From: a virus
IMG/VR virus record: IMGVR_UViG_3300009537_000004
Location: 1 to 64,000 of that record
Reading direction: 5' to 3' (one strand)
DNA length: 64,000 bases
Position 1 is the stretch's first letter, and each line of letters opens with the position of its first letter. The notes beneath the pieces are model-generated. The model had not been told where the DNA came from. It searched no databases and saw only the letters and a program-made list of their open reading frames with translations. This document shows, piece by piece, positions 7,789 through 15,473 of the stretch. Both the position numbers and the translations under genes were made by a program.

Positions 7789-8168
7789 TGGCAGACAACC
7801 AAACTGGAATTGGAATTATTCTTCCTCTGAAACGGGGAAAGACTGGCTATTTTGAGCAATCCTTCACTGCCTTGGAGCAAGTCAAGTCCAATCTAACCAA
7901 TTTGCTTCTTACTAGAAAAGGTGAGCGGGTTTTTCAACCTGAATTTGGTTCAGACCTACATAGTCTAATTTTCACTCAAATGGATGACGAGTATGACGCC
8001 GCAGTTCAGAACGCAGTTCAACAAGCAATATCCAAGTGGATGCCATTTCTTTCTATTATTGAGATGGTGGTCACCCGCTCCGAAGACATGAATCGCACAT
8101 TGGTGAAGGTCACATTTGCATTGAGTAGCAATGTCACTATTACAGACAGCATAGTGATAGAATTTTAA
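7788..8168 (+). CDS. 25: baseplate wedge subunit, gp25-like
   Basis: About 126 residues from ATG 7788, which overlaps the preceding stop. It shows the GPW/gp25 family pattern: an N-terminal I-I-L-P-L-K-R-G-K-T-G-Y-F strand, L-T-N-L-L-L-T-R-K-G-E-R-V-F-Q-P-E-F-G-S-D-L region (about residues 37-58), and a C-terminal half with alternating strands. This lysozyme-like fold subunit joins the wedge to the sheath start point in contractile systems. It is followed directly by gp6, the conserved pairing. Confidence 0.9.
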   Translation: MADNQTGIGIILPLKRGKTGYFEQSFTALEQVKSNLTNLLLTRKGERVFQPEFGSDLHSLIFTQMDDEYDAAVQNAVQQAISKWMPFLSIIEMVVTRSEDMNRTLVKVTFALSSNVTITDSIVIEF

Positions 8169-8178
8169 GGAGATTTTT

Positions 8179-10161
8179 GTGGCTAACACGAACATTCCGA
8201 GACTCTCTAAGAGTTTCGCTCCAAAAGCGAAGGAAGTCAAGTATTTAAACAAGACATTCTCTGATTTTCGTCAGGGATTGATTGAACTTGCTAAGGTTTA
8301 TTATCCAAATACTTACAGAGATTTCAACGAAGCATCGCCTGGTATGATGTTCATTGAGATGGCAGCATATGTGGGCGACGTTTTGAGCTACTACATTGAC
8401 TCTCAGTTTAGGGAGAGCTTACTAACCTTCGCCCAGGAAAGAGACAGCATCATCAACATCGCTCAGGGATTTGGTTTCAAGCCAAAGCCAGCAGCTGCAG
8501 CATCAACGGAGGCCGACGTATTTCAAACGGTTCCAGCACTCAGTACAGGATCAGCTTTCTTCCCCGACGAACGGTATTATTTGAGAATAGCATCCAATGC
8601 CATATTCTCCTCAGAAGATTTTGGTTCAGTCAATTTCCGCAATCCACAGGAGATTGACTTTGCAGACCCACTCAACAGAGAGATAACCGTCTTCGCGGTT
8701 AACTCTGCTAATGCTCCAACATTATATCTTGTACGAAAGAAAGTCCGATTGGAAGCTGGAGATTTGAAAACTTCCACTCGCACCTATGGTAATCCCGTTC
8801 GGTTCAGTAAGATTGTTCTTCCTGACACAAACGCTCTTGGTATAATTTCGGTCACCGACTCCAACGGTAATGTTTGGAATGAAGTGGATTACTTAGCACA
8901 AGATTTAATCATTGAAGACAAAGAGAATTTGGCGCCAGCATCAGGAAGCGTCACAATGAGTTTGGCACCAAGAAAATTGATTAAGTTTAAGAAACAACCT
9001 CGCAGATTTGTCACCAGATATAACGAAAATTTCCAATTAGAAATATTCTTTGGTTCGGGAGTTCTTAACGACGATGACGAGCTGGTATCCTTGGATAGTA
9101 GTAAGATTGCAAGTGATGAATATGAAACAAGACTTTCTTCCACTACACTTGACCCCGCCGACTTTTTGTCATCTAATACCTTTGGTCTGGCACCGTCCAA
9201 CACGACCCTTGCCATAACTTATGTGGTAGGAGGAGGTATTGAGAGCAATGTCCCAGCCAACACAATCAATGCGGTCAGAAATGTTCGTGCACTTAATGAC
9301 AGAGATGTGTTTTCAACAGAAGAACAAGTACTATTTGATGAAGTGGTGCGCTCTCTTGCGGTCAACAATCCTGAACCAGCGACGGGAGGAAAAGGAGCCG
9401 ATTCAGTTGAAGAAATTCGCCAGAGTGCATTAGCATTTTTTAATTCTCAAAACAGACTTGTCACTCCTGAAGACTACAAAGTAAGAGTGCATGCAATGCC
9501 ACCAAGGTTTGGTGGAATTGCTAAGTCATTCATCGTTCAAGAGGACCAATTAGCAGCGATTGAGAACTCAAGAATCACCGATATTCGTACAACCGAAGGC
9601 GCTCTCTCAACAACAGCGCAGGGTGAATTAGTTGTCAATGAGGGGAATCCCCGTTTGGTTAACATTTATGTCTTGGGCTACGACGCAGACAAGAGATTGA
9701 GAACCCTCAACAGTCAGACCAAAAAGAATCTCAAGGATTATCTTAGCCAGTATAAAATGCTGACCGACCAAATCAATATCATTGACGCATTTGTTGTAAA
9801 CATAGGCGTTAGATTTAAGATTGTTGTGTTCAAAAATCAAAACATCAATGATACATTAGCGTCGGCAATGGATGCTGTCAAGGATTTCTTTGATGTGGAT
9901 AGGTGGGATATTAACCAACCAATAGTCGTTAATGACTTGCTTCTACAAATAGCATCTGTTGAAGGTGTGCAGAGCGTGACCGAACTGAACATCTTTAACC
10001 GATATGCGTACAAAGACGGCGGCGATTATGAGAATTTCAAATATGATATTCAAGGGAATGCTTTTGATCCAGAGTCGGGAATTATTTTCCCCAGCCTTGA
10101 TCCTTGCATATTCGAGGTGAGATTTCCCGACAGTGATATAATCGGTTCAGCGGTGCAGTAA
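8179..10161 (+). CDS. 6: baseplate wedge subunit, gp6-like
   Basis: A 660-residue protein matching the gp6/baseplate J family: the N-terminal F-N-E-A-S-P-G-M-M-F-I-E-M-A-A-Y-V-G-D-V-L-S-Y-Y-I-D segment (about residues 53-80) is highly characteristic, and the C-terminal part has the conserved V-T-P-E-D-Y-K-V-R region (about 425-440). Gp6 dimers form the ring linking the baseplate wedges. The start is GTG 8179, with AGGAG at the usual distance. It is close to T4 gp6 in length. The gene follows gp25 and precedes variable plate genes. Confidence 0.9.
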   Translation: MANTNIPRLSKSFAPKAKEVKYLNKTFSDFRQGLIELAKVYYPNTYRDFNEASPGMMFIEMAAYVGDVLSYYIDSQFRESLLTFAQERDSIINIAQGFGFKPKPAAAASTEADVFQTVPALSTGSAFFPDERYYLRIASNAIFSSEDFGSVNFRNPQEIDFADPLNREITVFAVNSANAPTLYLVRKKVRLEAGDLKTSTRTYGNPVRFSKIVLPDTNALGIISVTDSNGNVWNEVDYLAQDLIIEDKENLAPASGSVTMSLAPRKLIKFKKQPRRFVTRYNENFQLEIFFGSGVLNDDDELVSLDSSKIASDEYETRLSSTTLDPADFLSSNTFGLAPSNTTLAITYVVGGGIESNVPANTINAVRNVRALNDRDVFSTEEQVLFDEVVRSLAVNNPEPATGGKGADSVEEIRQSALAFFNSQNRLVTPEDYKVRVHAMPPRFGGIAKSFIVQEDQLAAIENSRITDIRTTEGALSTTAQGELVVNEGNPRLVNIYVLGYDADKRLRTLNSQTKKNLKDYLSQYKMLTDQINIIDAFVVNIGVRFKIVVFKNQNINDTLASAMDAVKDFFDVDRWDINQPIVVNDLLLQIASVEGVQSVTELNIFNRYAYKDGGDYENFKYDIQGNAFDPESGIIFPSLDPCIFEVRFPDSDIIGSAVQ

Positions 10162-10172
10162 GGAGATATTTA

Positions 10173-11288
10173 ATGGCTAGAAAATTTGTAACTCCCGTAT
10201 ACGATGCATCAATCTATGAAGAATTTCAAGAGCGTAATACTGGCTTTGATGAAATCATAGAAATTGGAAAAAGTGTAGATGGAACGAAGGCAATTCGTGG
10301 ACTGATTCTCTTTGATGAAGAAGAGTTTTCTAATATTCCGTGGTCTTCTGCTGAATTTTATCTCAATCTAAGAGTTGCTAGAGGAAATAATTTCCAAGGC
10401 AGCCAGATGATCAACTTCTACGAAGTCAGTCAGAGTTGGCAAGAAGGAACAGGTTATTATGTTCAAGACTTTACTAATCCCGAAGATGGTGTCAGTTGGA
10501 AATATCGGTTCAACCTGGGTAATACAGACGTTTCTGAATCATATATTGGCGGCGTAACACAATCGTATACAGCTTCTGCAGACGTGTGGGGCAGTGCTTT
10601 TGACCCGAAGTATGGTGGAGTCACAGGTTCAGTTGGCTACACAGGTTCCGGCTTTATTGACGCATGGGGATTTGGATGGAAGCCCGCCGACGTAAGACTT
10701 GATGTGACGGAGTTGGTTAGAGATTGGATTAGTGGGTCAAGAGTGAATAACGGAATGTTGGTCAAATTAGCTGACAGTGAAGAACAGAATGAGAATGTCA
10801 AAGCTAATGTGAAATTTTTCTCTCGACAGACGCATACAATATTTCCTCCAACTTTGGAAGCAGTTTGGAACAGCCAAACCATTGCGACATCCGGAAGTGG
10901 TTTGTTTGAAGCTCCGGCCGAATGTGAGTTGTTTGTCACAAATATGAGGCGATCATTTGTTACAGGCTCAACCTATCGCATTCGTTTTGGAGCAAGACCG
11001 ACAATTCCAATAAAGACATTTGATGACACCTTTCGATATGGCAACAAATATTTCTTGCCAAGCGGATCATACATTGGAGTCGTTGACGTAGCCACCAGCG
11101 CTTATGTGGTTCCATTCGATACTGGCTCGTTGATTAGCGCTGACACAACCAGCAGCTATTATGACTTGAAAATTGAGAATATGTATCTCAACCGAACTTA
11201 TAAGTTGCAAGTTATGGTAAGCAAACCCTGGGGACCGGAAGTCATTGACACAAACCAAAACTTTAAGGTGGTATTGTGGCACAAGTAA
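10173..11288 (+). CDS. virion structural protein with DNRLRE-like beta-sandwich
   Basis: A 371-residue protein. Residues about 35-185 resemble the DNRLRE / disaggregatase-type carbohydrate-binding beta-sandwich (R-G-L-I-L-F-D ... I-N-F-Y-E-V-S-Q-S-W-Q-E-G-T-G-Y ... D-V-R-L-D-V-T-E-L-V-R-D-W). A C-terminal beta-rich domain follows. It lies directly after gp6, so it is probably a baseplate peripheral protein, perhaps glycan-binding. Its end overlaps the next start by 13 bases. Identification of the domain is from pattern only. Confidence 0.6.
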   Translation: MARKFVTPVYDASIYEEFQERNTGFDEIIEIGKSVDGTKAIRGLILFDEEEFSNIPWSSAEFYLNLRVARGNNFQGSQMINFYEVSQSWQEGTGYYVQDFTNPEDGVSWKYRFNLGNTDVSESYIGGVTQSYTASADVWGSAFDPKYGGVTGSVGYTGSGFIDAWGFGWKPADVRLDVTELVRDWISGSRVNNGMLVKLADSEEQNENVKANVKFFSRQTHTIFPPTLEAVWNSQTIATSGSGLFEAPAECELFVTNMRRSFVTGSTYRIRFGARPTIPIKTFDDTFRYGNKYFLPSGSYIGVVDVATSAYVVPFDTGSLISADTTSSYYDLKIENMYLNRTYKLQVMVSKPWGPEVIDTNQNFKVVLWHK

Positions 11289-11668
11289 TAAAGAACATCC
11301 AAGGCGAGGTCGTCATAGTTTCAGATTTGACGCAACCAGCAAATACGCAACCTCCTGAATTGCAAAGGCAAGTTGTGGTTGTGGAAAATTTCTTAGAAGG
11401 TGAGCAAACCGACAAAATCACTTTCGTGCTCGATGAGAGATTTCGTGAGAGAGCAATTCAAGAGCTCATTGAGAGAGGAAAAGGTGTTGATCCCGCAACG
11501 GCACAGACCAATAGAGATTTGGCCGGATTTGTTGAAGTTGACTTGCAGACTTTCACAGAGGAAGAGGACCGCACACCGACGTATTTGAGCTCGTTGATGC
11601 GGTCACCTGTATATAGACAAGATGCGGTCAAGAAAATAATTGATTCAGATTTTAAAGAGTTTGTTTAA
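11276..11668 (+). CDS. hypothetical baseplate-region protein
   Basis: A 130-residue protein with a short V-I-K-N-I beta element at the N-terminus, a T-rich linker, then a helical C-terminal half ending M-R-S-P-V-Y-R-Q-D-A-V. It overlaps both neighbours. The bases encoding V-I-K-N-I (GTAATAAAGAACAT at 11285-11298) recur at the 3' end of the gene ending at 14111. No family is recognised; a small wedge component is possible from position. Confidence 0.55.
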   Translation: MAQVIKNIQGEVVIVSDLTQPANTQPPELQRQVVVVENFLEGEQTDKITFVLDERFRERAIQELIERGKGVDPATAQTNRDLAGFVEVDLQTFTEEEDRTPTYLSSLMRSPVYRQDAVKKIIDSDFKEFV

Positions 11669-12612
11669 TGCCCAACCAACACAATTTTCCAGAGAAGCTG
11701 TCCAATTTACAACATGTTAGGCCGTCACGAGTTTCCAATGACGACTTAGCACTTATTGTTGCGCAGTCTCCCGAAGGCGACCCGATAGAAAGCAATATTG
11801 TCTTTGGACAAACTATCAGAGATGTTGTGGAAGTATATGTTTATGATGAACTCAATAACATCGTAGCTCAAATTAATGTCCGTCCAAACGATCCAGCCTT
11901 GAGATTGATTGCGTTTACTCCTGAACAACAAGTAGGAGTCGGCCAAGACCAGAGTCCTGATTTACTACAAATGGATTTGGTCAGCATTATTGGAAGAGCT
12001 AATCTTCCTCCCGGCCGCTATTCAGTGGCAGTTAACTTTTTCAGGGATGAGGTCGGCCGGCAGGAAGGTGGAAATGAAACAAAGCTGTTCATCACAGACA
12101 TTTCGCCGTCACGAACCGAAGTAAGATTGCAGCCCGTTCGCCCAACCGAAAAGCTCGTTGGAGAGATACGAGAATTCTCCAATCCGTCAGTTCCACACTT
12201 TGTTGCACAAGCTTTGATTGACCAAACTTTTGGAGTTTCTCTTGACCCCATAGAGAGAACAGAAACAATAACTTTACCTAAATTCTCAAGAGAATTGGCA
12301 AGATTAGATACAAAGGCTGGCACCACTGGTAGCTTATCGGTTTCGTCAAGGCTTGATAGAGCTGGTTTGGGTGGCGATTTTTACGCAGATTTTGATATAT
12401 CATTGAGATTGATTAGAGACAAAGCATTAGATATTCTTGCACAGAAAGCGTCAGATTTACAAGTGCAAAATAGAGAATTGCGTCAGATTATTAAAGAAGC
12501 TACGGAGCAAGTTCTTATTGAAATGGTAACGGTTGGAGAAATTGACCCCCGATTGCAGTTAGTTGATTCGGATGGTAATGTAGTAACTCCAACTACAACA
12601 GGGCAAGGATAA
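11668..12612 (+). CDS. hypothetical baseplate structural protein
   Basis: A 314-residue protein with a beta-rich N-terminal region (Y-V-Y-D-E-L-N-N-I-V-A-Q-I-N-V, an Ig-like or wedge strand pattern), a middle domain containing L-P-P-G-R-Y-S-V-A-V-N-F-F and I-T-D-I-S-P-S-R-T-E-V-R-L, and a helical C-terminus rich in Gln/Glu. The D-I-S-P-S-R-T-E-V-R-L phrase is typical of phage baseplate proteins of this kind (family impression). ATG overlaps the previous stop, and its own stop overlaps the next ATG. Confidence 0.6.
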   Translation: MPNQHNFPEKLSNLQHVRPSRVSNDDLALIVAQSPEGDPIESNIVFGQTIRDVVEVYVYDELNNIVAQINVRPNDPALRLIAFTPEQQVGVGQDQSPDLLQMDLVSIIGRANLPPGRYSVAVNFFRDEVGRQEGGNETKLFITDISPSRTEVRLQPVRPTEKLVGEIREFSNPSVPHFVAQALIDQTFGVSLDPIERTETITLPKFSRELARLDTKAGTTGSLSVSSRLDRAGLGGDFYADFDISLRLIRDKALDILAQKASDLQVQNRELRQIIKEATEQVLIEMVTVGEIDPRLQLVDSDGNVVTPTTTGQG

Positions 12613-14111
12613 TGGCAAAACTAATAGATGACCAAGAACAAGAAGGAAGTTCAGGAGGCGGCGCAGAACAAGGGCCTACAACTCCTGTAACTCCACCTGC
12701 CGGTGGCCAAGGTCCGCTTGATCCTGGCCGAGATCTTGGTATACCTATAGCGAAATACCGCCAGCAACGATACACAAATTCTCTTCTATTTGGTCCACCG
12801 GCGGAAACTAAAATTGTTAGTGAAGCTGCCGTAGGAACTAATGTTGTAAATGCATCATACCGTTGGCAGGGTTATCAAGCCTTTTCTGCAGAACCAATAA
12901 AATTTACTATCAGGGGTGACGACGCATTTCGTCTTCTCATTGGCGACCAGCTGGTCATTGACCAAGCAGGAACTGGCCTTGGACGAGTCAAATCTGCCAT
13001 AGTTGATATGCCAGCCGGCGAGAGCTTACTTATCGTAGAATGGCAAAAGTATGGTGGAGGAACCAAATCCGTCAGGATGAATTGGGACAAGGCAACGCCA
13101 GGGTGGGTCAGTTGTGAAGATGGAGTGAGAAGGCCGGGTGACCCGCCAGACGGCTGGATCCAGACCGAAACTAGCTGCTGGCGCCCACCAACTCCCGAAG
13201 AGATGGACTTGGCTGGCATCGTGCAGATCAGTCCAAGCTCGCCGATTGAGGTAGGCTACGCTCTCAGATCAGGAGCTCAAGCTCCGCCAGTAGTGGTGAT
13301 GTTCTACAACAGAGCAACCAACCTCTCAGTCAACGTCCAGCTGGACGGACCAGCAGCCGCGGCGTTCTCCGAGGCTGCCTTCGAGCTCATGCCACAGGAG
13401 ACACGGGAGGTGACCGTCACCTTCCCGCCAGCAGAGCTCGACCAGCTCGCTGAGGGCACGAGCACGTCAGCGATTGCTGTGGTGCTCTCTCAGGGATCGC
13501 TAGCGCCTGATGAGGACGCAAAGATCGGGCCTCCTGTGGAGCCACCTGAGGAGCCGATCGTCATCCCGCCGCCTGACGCTCCTACGCCTCCACCTCTGCA
13601 GACGTGGTGTGACGCCTCTGGGCCGGAGGTGGTTACCCGTCCTGGCACTCCACCTGAAGACTGGACGCAGCGAGCAGACGGCTGCTACGTGCCGCCAGCA
13701 AGCACGACCCCGAGCGTCACGCTCGCAGCCACCTTCGCAGAGACAGCCCCGAAGCTGCTCGATGGCGTCAGCATCGCTCAAGGCTCGCTCGCAGCTAGCA
13801 TCAGTGGTGACGACCCGAACCTCTGGTCCTGGGCGTGGGACCTGGACGTGCTCGGTCAGGGCTCAGGCACCGGCGACACAGCAGCGCGGTCACTCCTGGC
13901 ACGCTGGGTGATGACGCAAGCAGACCTGCAGGAGCTCGAGACCGCTGGTGCTGCGTCACGCCTGGTCGAGGTCGTCGCACGCAAGGGCACTGACGTACTG
14001 CGCAAGAGGATCAAGGCAGTGCTTGACGACCCGGCGCTAGCGCTGGTGACGTCACCTACGCAGCCGTCATCACTCCTGAAAACTACAGTAATAAAGAACA
14101 TTCCAAACTAA
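12612..14111 (+). CDS. PA14-like structural protein with GC-rich C-terminal half
   Basis: A 499-residue protein. A Gly/Pro linker leads into a PA14-like beta-sandwich (about residues 70-160: Y-R-W-Q-G-Y, then D-D-A-F-R-L-L-I-G-D, then P-A-G-E-S-L-L-I-V-E-W). Two copies of a short P-P-x-x-W ... C-(W/Y)-x-P-P element follow (about residues 175-195 and 340-360). The second half (about 13190-14079) has far higher GC and different codon choice than the first. PA14 domains often bind carbohydrate, so it may be a host-contact plate protein (inference). Confidence 0.6.
   Translation: MAKLIDDQEQEGSSGGGAEQGPTTPVTPPAGGQGPLDPGRDLGIPIAKYRQQRYTNSLLFGPPAETKIVSEAAVGTNVVNASYRWQGYQAFSAEPIKFTIRGDDAFRLLIGDQLVIDQAGTGLGRVKSAIVDMPAGESLLIVEWQKYGGGTKSVRMNWDKATPGWVSCEDGVRRPGDPPDGWIQTETSCWRPPTPEEMDLAGIVQISPSSPIEVGYALRSGAQAPPVVVMFYNRATNLSVNVQLDGPAAAAFSEAAFELMPQETREVTVTFPPAELDQLAEGTSTSAIAVVLSQGSLAPDEDAKIGPPVEPPEEPIVIPPPDAPTPPPLQTWCDASGPEVVTRPGTPPEDWTQRADGCYVPPASTTPSVTLAATFAETAPKLLDGVSIAQGSLAASISGDDPNLWSWAWDLDVLGQGSGTGDTAARSLLARWVMTQADLQELETAGAASRLVEVVARKGTDVLRKRIKAVLDDPALALVTSPTQPSSLLKTTVIKNIPN
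13190..14079 (+). other. GC-rich cassette inside a structural gene
   Basis: Within one reading frame the composition changes: 39 of 60 bases are G or C at 13381-13440, against 27 of 60 at 12781-12840 in the same gene. Codons shift to GAG, CTC, CTG, CGC and GTC. The low-GC style returns abruptly at about 14080, where the sequence matches a 14-base stretch from 11285. Confidence 0.7.
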
Positions 14112-14120
14112 GGTGAATAG

Positions 14121-15473
14121 ATGACCGTTCCGGTAATACTTGTTACTCCATATCAGGACCCGCCCAACACCTTCCGTGCTACAAGCATTACGGATATGTT
14201 TCGTGTTGTGCCGGCTCCTGACAAGTATTGGAAAGATTTGGATAGTTTGGGAGCATCGTTTATCTATGATGTTGGGTTGGGTCCTGAAGTTAGGTCACTC
14301 ATATTCACATTCCAAAACCGCACAGTCAGTCATACATTACGAGTGACGCTCACTTTACCACCATACTTACGATCAGATATAGGTAATGTGTTTGATGTTC
14401 CACGCATAATGGATACAACTACTCCTCCTGTGGTTGTTCCCGACGATTTGCCTGAGGGAGTTAGATTCTATCCAATAATTGTTCCAGAGACTTTTGCTCC
14501 CATTGAAGGAAGTGGCAAAGGTATCATCAATGTATGGATTAGCTTCAGTGAAGAACAAGCAAAGACTTATATTCCAGGAACATTTGAGGAAGCAATAATA
14601 GTTGATGTGGTGCCATTGAATGTGAATGGTCCCGTTTTTGTTGATGAGACTGCTGTCGATCCGATTGACTTGAACGAAAAACTTGAAGAAGGTGATACAG
14701 TTCCTCGTGATGATGATGTCATCACTCCACCAGACGAAGAACCTACTGACGAAGCCGAGTTAGAAGTTCCGGTGTTTATTGACCGCGACGTTGAAGTTCC
14801 TGTGGAAGTTATCAAGTGGATTGACGGCACCGACGGCCAGAGTAAGGATTGGCCGCCGCCCGCGGGCTGGCAAGCAGGCAACGACGGCAGAATGTATCCG
14901 CCTATCATTGAATCGGAATGCGAAGTCATCACTGGCACAGAACGAAATGTGGAAGACATTCCAGAAGACCAAAGAACTCCTCTTGAACAATTGTTATTTG
15001 AATCTCTTGGTATTGCACCAACTTTTGGTGGCGCCACTCAGCGACGAGGCTATGTAATTGATCTCGACCCTCTACTGAGCGGTTTCAACACTAGCAGGGT
15101 AACAGGAAGAACTATTGAACTACTGATAGGGGATTCCAAGAAAGATGGTATTGGTTTCAAAATCATCAACTGGAAAAAAACATTCAAAAATGGAGAAACT
15201 GTTCCTCCACCTTCTAATTCAGAAATACGGCAATTGTTTGAAAAGACAGAACTTTATACTGGGCATCTCAAAGAAGGTGTTATTGTGCCCGGTGGCATAT
15301 TTAGTCCAGATAGGTTAGTAAGTTTGAGCATCAAAAAGCTGTTAGATGAAAATAAGAAGTTATATGTTGCGGAAGATGCAGACGAAGGTGACCTTCGCCG
15401 CATAAGAATTTGGGGAACTACAATGGCGCTCGTCAAGGATATTGAGGCTAATGGGGAGGGCAAGCCAGTATAA
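14121..15473 (+). CDS. hypothetical baseplate structural protein
   Basis: A 450-residue protein with a beta-rich N-terminal domain (F-T-F-Q-N-R-T-V-S-H-T-L-R-V-T-L-T-L-P-P), an acidic linker (about residues 195-225, with D-D-D-V-I-T-P-P-D-E-E), and a short W-P-P-P-A-G-W ... M-Y-P-P element like those in the preceding gene. The C-terminal part is Lys-rich and helical. It starts nine bases after the previous stop and overlaps the next gene. No named family; probably a peripheral baseplate component. Confidence 0.6.
   Translation: MTVPVILVTPYQDPPNTFRATSITDMFRVVPAPDKYWKDLDSLGASFIYDVGLGPEVRSLIFTFQNRTVSHTLRVTLTLPPYLRSDIGNVFDVPRIMDTTTPPVVVPDDLPEGVRFYPIIVPETFAPIEGSGKGIINVWISFSEEQAKTYIPGTFEEAIIVDVVPLNVNGPVFVDETAVDPIDLNEKLEEGDTVPRDDDVITPPDEEPTDEAELEVPVFIDRDVEVPVEVIKWIDGTDGQSKDWPPPAGWQAGNDGRMYPPIIESECEVITGTERNVEDIPEDQRTPLEQLLFESLGIAPTFGGATQRRGYVIDLDPLLSGFNTSRVTGRTIELLIGDSKKDGIGFKIINWKKTFKNGETVPPPSNSEIRQLFEKTELYTGHLKEGVIVPGGIFSPDRLVSLSIKKLLDENKKLYVAEDADEGDLRRIRIWGTTMALVKDIEANGEGKPV

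Noticed and set aside
13500-13911. Overlapping frames on both strands in the GC-rich block
   Set aside because: Arg/Ser-rich translations typical of shadow frames in GC-rich coding DNA; the sense frame continues through with PA14-gene context.
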